A DNA stretch of 24,821 nt from Methylocystaceae bacterium (GCA_003152255.1 PLZT01000266.1:22185-47005), one strand, 5' to 3'; positions 9,512-17,319 are shown, numbered from the stretch's first letter. Notes: a model not told the origin generated them from the sequence alone. Program-made: numbers and translations.

Positions 9512-9809
9512 GCACGCGCCCGATCTCTTCGGCTTCAAGCCCCGCCAGGGCGATCTCTTCGCGGGCGAACCCGCGCGCAATGACGGAGTTTACACACCCG
9601 ACCCCGCCGCGATCCGCGTCCGGCTCCACAAATTGCTGGCGCGGGCCAAGGCGGCCCAGTCTGAGCCGCCCTGGTGTGAGCGGGACACGCGGATGTGGCA
9701 GACCGTTTTTCCGCAAATGGCGAATTGGCTGCCGCGCGACGAAGCGGAGCAGTTGCGGCTGGAGTTCCGGAGCGAACTGGAGCGGCTGAAGGTTCCGCCG
9801 GAAGCTTGA
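9504..9809 (+). CDS. Small hypothetical protein overlapping the restriction-modification gene
   Basis: A 101-residue soluble protein of unknown function. Its ATG overlaps the end of the restriction-modification gene by 8 bp, which suggests translational coupling and a shared transcript. The N-terminus contains two DLF repeats (DLFGFKPRQGDLF, residues 7-19) and the rest is predicted mostly helical, with a WC-ER-T-MWQTVFPQMANWLP segment near residues 57-76 and an acidic/basic C-terminus. No catalytic motif, signal peptide or membrane segment is visible. It may be an accessory of the enzyme upstream or simply a neighbour; similar small ORFs of unknown role occur in alphaproteobacteria. pdxA follows after about 80 bp. 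Confidence 0.7.
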   Translation: MSEHAPDLFGFKPRQGDLFAGEPARNDGVYTPDPAAIRVRLHKLLARAKAAQSEPPWCERDTRMWQTVFPQMANWLPRDEAEQLRLEFRSELERLKVPPEA

Positions 9810-9891
9810 TCGCGTGAGGCGGTCGGTCGATAATCGACACAACAGCAACGGCGCGCTTGTTTCGCCGCGACTTCACGAAAAGGCGAAGCCC

Positions 9892-10887
9892 GTGACCCTC
9901 CCCCTCGCCCTGACGCAGGGCGACCCTTCCGGCATTGGGCCGGAAATTGCACTCAAGGCTTTTCGCGCTCGCGAAACCGGCGATTTGCCGCCGTTTTTCG
10001 TCGTCGGCGATCCCGCGCTGTTCGCTCGCGTTTCGAAATCGCTTGGGCTCGATGTCGACGTGGAGGCGACGACTCCGGCCGGCGCCGTCGAGGTTTTCGC
10101 GCGGGCGCTGCCCGTCGTTCCTCTTGGAGGAGCCGTCAATGGTCTTCCCGGCGAACCCGACCTTCTCGACGCGCCGCTGACGATCCGCTCGATCGAACTC
10201 GCGGTGGAATTTGTCGCGCGAAATCAGGCGCGGGCGGTCGTCACCAATCCGATTTCCAAGCAAGCGCTTTACGCGGCGGGATTTAAACATCCGGGTCATA
10301 CCGAATTTTTGGGCGAACTCGCGCTGCGTTACTTCGGCCTCCCGGCGCGGCCGGTGATGATGCTGTGGGCTCCTGAACTCGCGGTCGTGCCGGTGACGAT
10401 CCATGTCGCGCTGGCCGAGGTTCCCGGGCTGTTGACCCGGCGATTGCTGATCGAGACCGGCCGCGTCGTCGCGGCGGATCTGACGAATCGCTTCGGCGTC
10501 GCGGCGCCGCGTCTCGCCTTCGCCGGGCTCAATCCGCATGCGGGGGAAGGCGGCGCGATGGGGCGCGAGGAGATCGACGTGATCGCGCCGGCGGTGGAAG
10601 CCTTGCGCGCGATGGGGATCGACGCCAGCGGCCCCCACCCCGCGGACACGATGTTCCACGCGGCGGCGCGCGCGAAATATGATGTGGCGCTGTGTCCGAC
10701 TCACGATCAGGCGTTGATTCCTATAAAGACTCTGGCGTTCGATCGCGGCGTCAATGTCACGCTGGGCCTGCCCTTCGCGCGCACCTCGCCGGACCACGGA
10801 ACGGCCTTCGACATCGCCGGCAAGGGCGTCGCCGACGCGTCGAGCCTGATCGAGGCGATCCGACTCGCCGGGCGCATCAGCGGATGA
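9892..10887 (+). CDS. pdxA: 4-hydroxythreonine-4-phosphate dehydrogenase
   Basis: Oxidises 4-phosphohydroxy-L-threonine with NAD in the DXP-dependent pathway to pyridoxal 5'-phosphate; cytoplasmic. The N-terminal [32 protein letters not shown] and RTSPDHGTA motifs are all present. The metal-binding histidines of the family correspond to H171 (VTIHVAL), H216 (NPHAGEGG) and H271 (THDQALIP). I prefer the GTG at 9892 (331 residues, the family's usual length) because the homology starts at [13 protein letters not shown]; the frame stays open upstream to a GTG at 9814, whose extra 26 residues look non-conserved. It overlaps rsmA by 4 bp (ATGA), the pdxA-rsmA pairing common in proteobacteria. Confidence 0.95.
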   Translation: MTLPLALTQGDPSGIGPEIALKAFRARETGDLPPFFVVGDPALFARVSKSLGLDVDVEATTPAGAVEVFARALPVVPLGGAVNGLPGEPDLLDAPLTIRSIELAVEFVARNQARAVVTNPISKQALYAAGFKHPGHTEFLGELALRYFGLPARPVMMLWAPELAVVPVTIHVALAEVPGLLTRRLLIETGRVVAADLTNRFGVAAPRLAFAGLNPHAGEGGAMGREEIDVIAPAVEALRAMGIDASGPHPADTMFHAAARAKYDVALCPTHDQALIPIKTLAFDRGVNVTLGLPFARTSPDHGTAFDIAGKGVADASSLIEAIRLAGRISG

Positions 10888-11768
10888 TCGACGATTTGCC
10901 GCCGCTGCGCGAGGTCGTCGCGCGTCACGGGCTCGACGCGCGCAAGGCGCTGGGCCAGAATTTTCTTTACGATCTGAACCTTACGTCCCGCATCGCCCGG
11001 GCGGCGGGCCCGCTCGAAGGCGTGACGGTCGTCGAGATCGGTCCCGGCCCCGGCGGCCTCACCCGCGCGCTGTTGGCTCATGGCGCGGAACGTGTCATAG
11101 TTATTGAGCGCGACCCGCGCTGTTTGCCGGCGCTCGAAGAAATTTCCGGGCGCTATCCGGGGCGGTTGGTCGTCGTCGAGGGCGACGCGCTCACGATCGA
11201 TCTTGTCGGAACCGTTCATGCGCACCGCGCGGCCAAGAATGCGTCTGGCGCGCTCCAAAATGTGCGAATATGCGCGAATTTGCCCTATAATATTGCGACA
11301 GCCCTGCTGGGCGGGTGGCTCGAGGCCGAGCCCTGGCCCTCCGTGTTCGACCGCTATGTGCTGATGTTTCAACGCGAGGTGGCCGAGCGCATTGTCGCGA
11401 CACCGGCGCAGCGGATCGACTACGGGCGGCTCGGCGTATTGTGTGGTTGGCGAACCAAGGCGCGGATATTATTCGATGTTCCGCCGTCCGCATTCACGCC
11501 GCCGCCAAAGGTCGTCTCGTCGGTTGTGGAGTTGATTCCAAACCCGTCGCCGCTGCCCTGCAACCGAAAGTTGTTGGCTCTCGTGACGCAGGCGGCGTTT
11601 GGACAGCGGCGCAAGATGTTGCGCCAGAGCCTGAAGGGGCTCGGCGTCGATCCGGCCCTGCTCACGGCGAGCGCTGGCGTCGATCCGACGCGGCGGGCGG
11701 AGGAGATTGATATCGCTGGATTTGTCGCGCTGGCGCGGGCGCTGGAACAGCTTCGCGTCACGCCTTAG
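10884..11768 (+). CDS. rsmA: 16S rRNA (adenine1518-N6/adenine1519-N6)-dimethyltransferase
   Basis: KsgA/RsmA dimethylates two adjacent adenines in the 3'-terminal hairpin of 16S rRNA during 30S subunit maturation. The protein has 294 residues. The AdoMet-binding motif [12 protein letters not shown] is at residues 49-60 and the catalytic NLPY is at 132-135 ([11 protein letters not shown]). KALGQNFL near residue 21 and [14 protein letters not shown] in the C-terminal half are typical. The start ATG overlaps the pdxA stop (ATGA), indicating translational coupling. It is convergent with cobO, with only 28 bp between the stop codons and no evident terminator there. Confidence 0.96.
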   Translation: MIDDLPPLREVVARHGLDARKALGQNFLYDLNLTSRIARAAGPLEGVTVVEIGPGPGGLTRALLAHGAERVIVIERDPRCLPALEEISGRYPGRLVVVEGDALTIDLVGTVHAHRAAKNASGALQNVRICANLPYNIATALLGGWLEAEPWPSVFDRYVLMFQREVAERIVATPAQRIDYGRLGVLCGWRTKARILFDVPPSAFTPPPKVVSSVVELIPNPSPLPCNRKLLALVTQAAFGQRRKMLRQSLKGLGVDPALLTASAGVDPTRRAEEIDIAGFVALARALEQLRVTP

Positions 11769-11796
11769 CCTTGCGTAATCAAAGAGCGGGGTCGCC

Positions 11797-12411
11797 TCAA
11801 AACTCGATGCCCTCCTGCGCCCGCACGCCAGCCGCGAAGTGATGCTTAACCAGCGTCATTTCGGTGACGAGATCCGCCGCCGCGATCAGTTCAGGCTTGG
11901 CGTTGCGGCCGGTCACGAGGATATGCAGATCGTCGCGGCGGCCGCGCAACGTCGCGATGACTTCGTCCAACGGCAGATGGTCGTAGCGCAGCGCGATGTT
12001 CAACTCGTCGAGCATCAGCAGGCGCAGCTCCGGGTCGGCCATCAGCTCCCTCGCCTTTTCCCAGGCGCGGCGGGCCGCCGCTTCGTCGCGGGCGCGGTCC
12101 TGCGTTTCCCAGGTGAAGCCCTCGCCCAGCGTGTGCCAGGAAACGCGTTCCTTCCCGAGCAGCTCCAGCATGGTCCGCTCGCCGCTCTGCCAGGCGCCCT
12201 TGCCGAATTGCACCACGCCGACCTTCCAGCCATGGCCGAGCGCCCGCAGCACGAGCCCGAAGCCCGCCGTGGACTTGCCTTTGCCGGGGCCGGTGTGGAC
12301 CATCAGCAGGCCCTTGGCGGCAATGGGCTTGCTCGCGACCTCGGCGTCCTGCACGGCCTTTCGCTTTTCCATCTTGGCGCGATGACGCGCGGCTTCGTCT
12401 TGCTGGTTCAT
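11797..12411 (-). CDS. cobO: Cob(I)yrinic acid a,c-diamide adenosyltransferase
   Basis: Transfers the adenosyl group from ATP to reduced corrinoid in adenosylcobalamin synthesis (CobO/BtuR/CobA type). The protein has 204 residues, the normal length. The P-loop variant GPGKGKST is at residues 41-48 (MVHTGPGKGKSTAGFG). The family stretches VGVVQFGKGAW, LLMLDELNIALRY and ILVTGRNAKPELI follow in order. It stands apart from the large cob operon further right and shows no cobalamin riboswitch upstream. The reading frame of the GNAT gene as sequenced ends in an ATGA overlap with this start codon, but that overlap depends on the frameshift noted for the GNAT gene. Confidence 0.95.
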   Translation of the reverse strand: MNQQDEAARHRAKMEKRKAVQDAEVASKPIAAKGLLMVHTGPGKGKSTAGFGLVLRALGHGWKVGVVQFGKGAWQSGERTMLELLGKERVSWHTLGEGFTWETQDRARDEAAARRAWEKARELMADPELRLLMLDELNIALRYDHLPLDEVIATLRGRRDDLHILVTGRNAKPELIAAADLVTEMTLVKHHFAAGVRAQEGIEF

Positions 12412-12896
12412 GGGCGCTCGCGTGAAAGTTTTGGCGATATTGAAGCAGCGTCGCGCGTTAGTTCGTGGTCAGGCGATAGCGCACGAAGTCGTCGGCCTGC
12501 GCGAAAGCGTCGTAGAGCCGCCGCGCCGCCAGATTTTCGGCGCGTATGCCAATAGAGACGCGACCACCCGCGATGACTCGCCATCGCGACGAGATCGGCG
12601 ATCAGCGCGCGACCGACGCCGCGGCCTCGGGCGGAAGGATCGACGAACAGATCCTCCAGATAGCATATGAGCTCCTGAACGAAGGTTCCCTCGTGCAGCA
12701 GCGAATGGGAGAACCCTAAAAGCCGCCCCTGTTCCTCGGCGATCCGGCACAGAATCGCCGGCCGCGGCGCGACGATCCGCCGCCATGTGGCGGCGGTGAC
12801 ATGCTCGGGCAGATGGGTCTCGTAAAATTCCGTGTAGCCGCGCCAAAGCCCGCGCCATTGCGCTTCGTCGTCGCTGCGCGCCGTTCTAATCCGCAT
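12408..12896 (-). CDS. GNAT-family N-acetyltransferase, 3' end frameshifted
   Basis: Acetyl-CoA-dependent acetyltransferase of unknown substrate. The ATG at 12896 has GGAG 6 bases upstream. The first part looks intact: MRIRTARSDDEAQWRGLW, then LEDLFVDPSARGRGVGRALI, whose RGRGVGRAL is the acetyl-CoA-binding motif A near residues 90-100. After YWHT the sequenced frame becomes Arg- and Ala-rich and unlike the family. In another frame the same DNA reads IRAENLAARRLYDAF and then DDFVRYRLTTN, ending in TAA at 12458-12460, which is a typical GNAT C-terminus. The switch falls between about 12540 and 12575. So either one base was gained (or two lost), or there is a sequence error. A related decayed copy lies at 14096-14354. 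Confidence 0.75.
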   Translation of the reverse strand: MRIRTARSDDEAQWRGLWRGYTEFYETHLPEHVTAATWRRIVAPRPAILCRIAEEQGRLLGFSHSLLHEGTFVQELICYLEDLFVDPSARGRGVGRALIADLVAMASHRGWSRLYWHTRRKSGGAAALRRFRAGRRLRALSPDHELTRDAASISPKLSRERP

Positions 12897-12945
12897 TGGA
12901 GTCTCCGCCTGGTAGTGCGGCAGTTTGAAGTTCCGGTTTGCGCCA
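12637..12945. repeat. Direct repeat copy A (GNAT 5' half plus leader)
   Basis: This 309-bp segment matches 14096-14402 in the same orientation, at roughly 85% identity by eye with a few small indels. It covers the GNAT coding region up to the acetyl-CoA-binding part and about 49 bp of 5' leader. Confidence 0.85.
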
Positions 12946-13216
12946 CGAGCTGACGTTGAGCTGCGAGCATATACCGGACATTCGCGGGCGGTCTGCAATG
13001 ACCGCTATCGGACTGCGGGCCAACGTGAACCATCGACCCATTCCAGTCGGTCCGCTATCGGGGGAAACAATTAGGCGGCGGACGTTCGAAGCGGCGTGGC
13101 GCAGACACACGACAACTGACCGCCACCCCCCCACAATCGCTATGACTCTGACGAACGGCCCCGTTCTTTGCGCCGCCCGCGCCGGCGGCGCCGGGACCGG
13201 GGGTTGACGCCGCTGG
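12897..13216. other. Intergenic region, no gene seen
   Basis: About 320 bp between the GNAT gene and the L,D-transpeptidase gene. The first 49 bases are part of the duplicated GNAT segment (5' leader). The middle part (about 12980-13050) has short words such as GACATTCGCGGGCGGTCTGC that remind me of intergenic repeats common in rhizobia, though this is an impression only. The right end holds a GC hairpin described separately. Confidence 0.5.
13170..13191 (-). terminator. GC-rich hairpin, possible weak terminator of the L,D-transpeptidase gene
   Basis: GCGCCGCC at 13170-13177 and GGCGGCGC at 13184-13191 are perfect inverted arms with a 6-base loop, about 25 bp beyond the transpeptidase stop codon. 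No T-run follows on the minus strand, so intrinsic termination is uncertain. Confidence 0.3.
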
Positions 13217-13978
13217 CTATGCCGGCAGGATGAGCACCTTCGTCTTGATCGGCGTTCGCGCATAGAGGTGGATCATGTCCTGACTGAGGAGGCCGGTACA
13301 GCCGCTCGTAACGCCGGTCCCGATCGACTCGGGGTCGCTGGTGCTGTAGATCGTGCAGACTGTGTAGCGCCCGTTCTGATAGAGATAGAGCACGCGGGCG
13401 CCGAGCGGATTCTCCAGACCTCCCGGCATGCCGCGGGCATATTTGCGGGCCTCTGGCTGACGCGCGATCATCTCCTTGGGCGGCGTCCATATGGGCCATT
13501 CGCCCTTGCGCCCCACATAAGCTTCACCGTTCCACAGGAAGCCGGGGCGGCTGACATTGGCGCCATAGCGGGTGGCGTTTCCTTCGCCTTCGATGCGGTA
13601 AACATAGTAATTGGTGGGATCGATGATAATCGTGCCGGGCGCTTCCTTGCTGTCGTAGCGCACGGTCCGGCGCCAATATTTCGGATCGACCTTCCTGAGA
13701 TCGACCGCCGGGATCGGGAATTTCTCGCCCGGCGCCGGCCCGTAAAGCGCCGCCATCTCGGCTGGGATCATGCCGTCGGACGTCGCGCAACCGGTGAGCC
13801 CCAGCGCTCCGAGACTGGCGGCGGAGCCGAACAGAAACGACCGGCGGTCGAGACGCCCCGACCGAAGCCCAAGCGGAGCTCCCTCGTTTCTTTCGCCGGC
13901 ATCGGCGATCCCATCGTCCATGAGCATGATTTTGGAGTTTCCCATGTCCTGTCGCCCGGCCAGAGAATACTCCGGCAT
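13217..13978 (-). CDS. L,D-transpeptidase (YkuD) family protein, Tat lipoprotein, atypical active site
   Basis: YkuD-fold envelope protein of 253 residues from the ATG at 13978. RRSFLF at 45-50 is a twin-arginine motif, followed by a hydrophobic stretch and a lipobox LTGC ending at C64, so it is probably exported folded and lipidated. The YkuD domain spans about 105-253, with GGLENPLGARVLYLY and TSGCTGLLSQDMIHLY. The catalytic cysteine is C227. In ordinary members the motif is HGT followed by S-x-GC-x-R; here HGT is Y211-S-T and the arginine after the cysteine is G229, so the usual catalytic histidine is missing. It may be a divergent subfamily or an inactive paralog. The long N-terminus makes later starts possible (M12 at 13945, M18 or M20), which would give a more usual Tat n-region. 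Expected role: peptidoglycan 3-3 cross-linking or protein anchoring, unproven here. Confidence 0.85.
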   Translation of the reverse strand: MPEYSLAGRQDMGNSKIMLMDDGIADAGERNEGAPLGLRSGRLDRRSFLFGSAASLGALGLTGCATSDGMIPAEMAALYGPAPGEKFPIPAVDLRKVDPKYWRRTVRYDSKEAPGTIIIDPTNYYVYRIEGEGNATRYGANVSRPGFLWNGEAYVGRKGEWPIWTPPKEMIARQPEARKYARGMPGGLENPLGARVLYLYQNGRYTVCTIYSTSDPESIGTGVTSGCTGLLSQDMIHLYARTPIKTKVLILPA

Positions 13979-14095
13979 AAACCCGCTGAAGGTCTTTGCG
14001 GAGCTGATTTGCCATCACACGGCTCGATTGGCAAGATCGGGCCTTCGCCGCGCGACGCTTGCCATGCGCCAAAGCCGGCAACTCCGCGCGCGGAG

Positions 14096-14354
14096 GGATC
14101 GACGAACAGATCCTCCTGATAGCATATGGGCGCCTAACGAAAGGTTCCCTCGCGCGGCGCGAATGGGAGAATCCCGGCAGCCGGCCCTCTTGCTCGGCGA
14201 ACCGGCACGGAATCGCCGGCTCGGGCGCGACGATCCGTCGCCATGTGGCTCCGGTGACGTGCTCGGGCAAACGCGTCTCATAAAATTCCGTGTAGCCGCG
14301 CCAAAGCCCGCGCCATTGCGCTTCGTCGTCGGGACGCGCCGTTCTGATCCGCAT
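14096..14354 (-). pseudogene. Decayed duplicate of the GNAT acetyltransferase gene
   Basis: From the ATG at 14354 the frame reads MRIRTARPDDEAQWRGLWRGYTEFYE, nearly identical to the GNAT gene at 12896. After GFSHS a one-base deletion relative to the other copy shifts the frame, further small changes follow, and likeness stops at the equivalent of FVDPSARG near 14096, so the acetyl-CoA motif and C-terminus are missing. As sequenced the frame runs on into the transpeptidase gene region without meaning. The ribosome-site region (GGCGGAGACTCCA) is conserved. It is a dead remnant. Confidence 0.85.
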
Positions 14355-14402
14355 TGGAGTCTCCGCCCGATAGTGGGGCAGTTGAATTTCAGGTTTGCGC
14401 CA
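14096..14402. repeat. Direct repeat copy B (decayed GNAT plus leader)
   Basis: Partner of 12637-12945. The two copies bracket the L,D-transpeptidase gene, so this gene sits between direct repeats about 1.46 kb apart. Beyond the ends the copies no longer align well. Confidence 0.85.
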
Positions 14403-14444
14403 ATAATAGACATTCTAAGGCTGAGATACGGCTCGCTCTTTTCA

Positions 14445-16910
14445 TCAGGCTTGCTTCACACGATTCCTAACATCGACGATTTTTTCAATCACCGTGTGCG
14501 AGCCGGAAGTCGTTGAAAAGAGCTGCTGACCGAAGAGGTTTACCCGTGCGTCGAAGACTACCAGATAGCCAAGATGCGTTTTTCGGTTGTCCATGTAGTG
14601 ATTAATCTGCTCCTCGCCCGAGGCGGCGTAGGCGCTCGAATAGCCACCACCGCACATCTTCAGTTCGATGATAATCCCCAGGTCGCCTTCCATTTTGACA
14701 TACAGGTCGAGGCGTCCAGCCCCGGTCCCTACTTCCTCAAAAATCTCCACCCGGTCGCCAAACCGGGCTTTAAGGAACGTATGGAGCAAATCCTGCGCCC
14801 GACCTTCCGGACCCGCTACCCACTTGTAGCCACTTTTTTCATCGCTTACCCAAAAGCGCATACGCTTTTCTGCGGCGATGAATCGCGCGAAATCATCCAA
14901 CGCACTCTCAAATTCCACCCGTGTGACCGATCCCACGGCACGCATTAGCGGCGTGGGCAAAATCGTTCCTCCCAACTGGAGAGCGCGCTCACGAAGATCG
15001 GTTGCGCTCTTGCGAAGGTTTTCATCGCCACCGAGCACGTTAAGTAATCTTGTGAACGTCGTGACGGCGCTCGACATATCGCCTGCCTCAAGCTGCGACT
15101 TCCCGAGGGCAAAAGTCAGGCCTGGAAGTTCCCCCCGAAGCCTCAATTGCTTGCGCAAGAAAATGGCGGCGTCGCCCCATTTCTCTTGACGCCACAGGCA
15201 ATCGATCAGAGCGCTCTGTGCAAAGCCATCAAGCGCGTCAGCATTCAGAACTTCTCGGAACCATCTTTCGGCGCGGTCGAGTTGCCCCCGGCGTGCAAGG
15301 AGTTGGCCAATCGCCAGTTGAACCGGCTTCATCATTGCGGAGTCACCGCGCGCCGAAACGATTCGGCTTAGCGTGTCTTCCAGAATTTCCAGCCGCGCTG
15401 TGTCGGTCAATGATTTATCGAGCATGGCCCGGAATACCCGCACAGCCACAATCACTTCGAGATTGTTAGCGGCCTCGGCCTCCGCAAGGAGGTCCGTCGC
15501 TTCCACCGTATCAAATGCGACCGCTAAGCGGCTCACCCGCGCGGCGAGCTGAAAGTGCGGTAGCTTCCATTCTTCGGTTAGCTTCTCGGCCTCTTCTTCG
15601 AATGCATCTGCGGCAGCTTGGTCGCCGATATGGCATGCCTCAAATGCGGCAAGATGCAGCGAGCTGACGAACGCCTCATCGGCGCCGAGCAGTCCTCTCC
15701 GCAGTTTCACGGCTTCGCATGCGTCCCGAAATGCCTCTGTATGCTTGTTGAGGCGAGCAAAACGGTTTGCGCGTGAGTGCAGGGCTGCGGCACGCACATG
15801 CCGATCAAGCAAGCCTTCTGTGTCCAGCAGGCCAATCATTTCGTTCAACCGCGTTACCGCCTCAGCGGGATCGACTTCTATCAACAGGTTCGCAAGATGC
15901 ATCAAGCTTTTCCCGGCTTCCTGTTTCTTGCCTGCCTCCAAGAAACTATCTGCCGATAATTGGGCAGCCCGACGGGCTTCAGGATCATTCTTATCTAAAA
16001 TCAACGCGATGTTGCGCCATGCCCACCCTCTGCCCTCCGCATCCAATGTGCTCGGCGGCTTGAGCAGATCACGAAGGATGGAGAGGCCCGTCTCGCGATT
16101 ACCTTTCTTGATGGCACCGAGCGCCACCGTCATTTTCAGTGCTGCGATCTTTTCAGCGCTGAGATTGTCCGAATCTTCGATAAGCAGAAGATCCGCATCC
16201 CGTCCTGCAACGTCAAAGCGACCCAGCCGGTGCGCCAAGAGAACGCGCTCCTCCAGAATAAATCGCCTGTCCTCGGGAGAAAGGATCGAGACATCGAAGC
16301 GGGTCAGCGTGTTTAAGAGCCGTTTAGACGGCGGGAACGAAAATACGCCTTTCTCTGCGGCGGATCGGACGGCCATGACCGCCCCATCGATCTCCTTTCG
16401 ATCAAGCAGCAAATCGCATTCGGTGGCCAGGTCATCCGATGCTTTCACGAACCCCTGCGCGATCGCATCGAATACTTGACGGCCGAGTGGATTGTCCGAT
16501 GGAGCAAGGTTATGCATGGCGGCATGAGTCGCAATCATAGTTCCACGTTCAAGGTCCAGCTGGAGGCTGACCTGATAGTCGCCGGCTGGAATCTCTTCGA
16601 CGATATATCCATGCTGACTGAACGCAGCTGCGAGTTCGGCGAAGTCGGGCTGGTCCGGAACTCTATCGGCAGCGCGCGATGCACGCCCTTTTGCGGCATG
16701 GGGCTCCAACACCGAGCGAATCTTCCCAATTGCGTCGCCGGTGTCAGCGGAGCACTGCAAGGACCAGTTTCCGTCATCGGTTTTGAAGGCGGCGACGATA
16801 CCGAGGGGCGTCTTTTCCGCGCCTTCCCCCTCAAAAATCGCAAGCCTCCGAGGCGGCACGTCGGCGTCTTCGGGAGTTGGCGTTTGATCACTCGGTTCGG
16901 TCACGAACAC
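14445..16910 (-). CDS. Large helical-repeat (TPR-like) protein with C-terminal PD-(D/E)XK nuclease domain
   Basis: An 821-residue protein I cannot assign to a named family. Residues 1-130 form a small mixed domain beginning with RRLAIFEGEG and ending with LQLDLERGTMIATH. About 150-640 is a long run of amphipathic helix pairs of TPR type (for example LAIGQLLARRGQLDRAERWFREVL cut to its core, RRGQLDRAERWF), suited to binding a peptide or protein. About 690-821 looks like a PD-(D/E)XK nuclease: helix EGRAQDLLHTFLKARF, D735 (GAGRLDLYV), E749-x-K751 (IIIELKM), and Q768-xxx-Y772 (EQINHYMD). No signal peptide or membrane segment is visible. The start is GTG at 16910 with AGGA 7 bases upstream; GTG at 16904 with GAGGG is equally good. 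Its base composition looks visibly less GC-rich than its neighbours, and it lies beside duplicated, decaying genes, which suggests acquisition. A defence role is a hypothesis. Confidence 0.8.
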   Translation of the reverse strand: MFVTEPSDQTPTPEDADVPPRRLAIFEGEGAEKTPLGIVAAFKTDDGNWSLQCSADTGDAIGKIRSVLEPHAAKGRASRAADRVPDQPDFAELAAAFSQHGYIVEEIPAGDYQVSLQLDLERGTMIATHAAMHNLAPSDNPLGRQVFDAIAQGFVKASDDLATECDLLLDRKEIDGAVMAVRSAAEKGVFSFPPSKRLLNTLTRFDVSILSPEDRRFILEERVLLAHRLGRFDVAGRDADLLLIEDSDNLSAEKIAALKMTVALGAIKKGNRETGLSILRDLLKPPSTLDAEGRGWAWRNIALILDKNDPEARRAAQLSADSFLEAGKKQEAGKSLMHLANLLIEVDPAEAVTRLNEMIGLLDTEGLLDRHVRAAALHSRANRFARLNKHTEAFRDACEAVKLRRGLLGADEAFVSSLHLAAFEACHIGDQAAADAFEEEAEKLTEEWKLPHFQLAARVSRLAVAFDTVEATDLLAEAEAANNLEVIVAVRVFRAMLDKSLTDTARLEILEDTLSRIVSARGDSAMMKPVQLAIGQLLARRGQLDRAERWFREVLNADALDGFAQSALIDCLWRQEKWGDAAIFLRKQLRLRGELPGLTFALGKSQLEAGDMSSAVTTFTRLLNVLGGDENLRKSATDLRERALQLGGTILPTPLMRAVGSVTRVEFESALDDFARFIAAEKRMRFWVSDEKSGYKWVAGPEGRAQDLLHTFLKARFGDRVEIFEEVGTGAGRLDLYVKMEGDLGIIIELKMCGGGYSSAYAASGEEQINHYMDNRKTHLGYLVVFDARVNLFGQQLFSTTSGSHTVIEKIVDVRNRVKQA

Positions 16911-17067
16911 CCTCGCATCCTGAGATTAAAGGTTACAGTCTATTTTCGAAGCAGCCTCGAAGTTGGGGCATAACCTTCGCTCTAGCGGAGGACGAATGAC
17001 AACGTCCCCAAAGGGTTGGGCAAAGGCGGAATTTCAACCCGACCCACCACCCTCCGCCCTCGCCCGT
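16911..17067. other. Intergenic region between divergent units
   Basis: About 160 bp separating the minus-strand repeat-nuclease gene from the promoter of the cob operon. Besides the inverted repeat at 16945-16961, a 34-codon frame at 16996-17100 with a GGAGG site is visible but overlaps the promoter and is not called as a gene. Confidence 0.5.
16945..16961. promoter_or_regulatory. 17-bp imperfect inverted repeat upstream of the repeat-nuclease gene
   Basis: TTCGAAGC and GCCTCGAA flank a central A at 16953, matching in 7 of 8 pairs. It lies about 35 bp before the GTG at 16910, where a promoter or operator of the minus-strand gene would be. No regulator gene is adjacent. It is a candidate operator only. 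Confidence 0.3.
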
Positions 17068-17097
17068 TTGACGGCGCGCATGGTCTCGGCATATGAC
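17068..17097 (+). promoter_or_regulatory. Candidate sigma70-type promoter of the cbt-cob operon
   Basis: TTGACG at 17068-17073 matches the -35 consensus at five of six positions, and TATGAC at 17092-17097 matches the -10 consensus at four of six, with an 18-base spacer. Transcription would start near 17103, just before the first conserved bases of the riboswitch. The position makes it more credible than the sequence alone. Confidence 0.45.
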
Positions 17098-17100
17098 TGA

Positions 17101-17275
17101 ATGTGACGGTTCTTCGCAAGAAGTGAAAAGGGAACGCGGCGAGGGATTTCCCTTAAATCCGCGGCTGCCCCCGCAACTGTGACCGGCGAGGCCGCGCCAT
17201 CAGCCACTGAGCCCCTTGGGCTTCGGGAAGGCGGCGCGATCCAGCGACCCGGGAGCCAGGAGACCTGCCGTCGTT
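17101..17275 (+). ncRNA. Cobalamin riboswitch
   Basis: A B12-sensing leader RNA with the conserved elements in order: GGTTC near 17109, AAGGGAA near 17129, the long GCTGCCCCCGCAACTGTGAC stretch at 17164-17183, CCACTG near 17203, GGGAAGGC near 17225, and the B12 box GCCAGGAGACCTGCC at 17255-17269. Binding of adenosylcobalamin or a related corrinoid would lower expression of the downstream cobalt transport and corrin synthesis genes. A small hairpin, CCGCC-GGTGG-GGCGG (17291-17305), lies directly before the cbtB ribosome site AAGGAG (17308-17313) and could be part of the expression platform, which would imply control of translation; no terminator with a T-run is seen. Confidence 0.95.
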
Positions 17276-17319
17276 TGTCGCAACGCTAGGCCGCCGGTGG
17301 GGCGGTTAAGGAGATGATC

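Noticed and set aside
13524..14354. 276-codon open frame starting with GNAT sequence and running into the transpeptidase gene
   Set aside because: Only the first 70 or so codons have family likeness; the rest is an out-of-frame reading of the decayed GNAT copy and of the transpeptidase gene, so no fusion is claimed.
16996..17100. 34-codon ORF (MTTSPKGWAKAEF...) with a good GGAGG site just before the riboswitch
   Set aside because: It is short, has no recognisable likeness and contains the likely promoter of the cob operon in its 3' end; it was not called as a gene, though a leader or remnant gene is possible.
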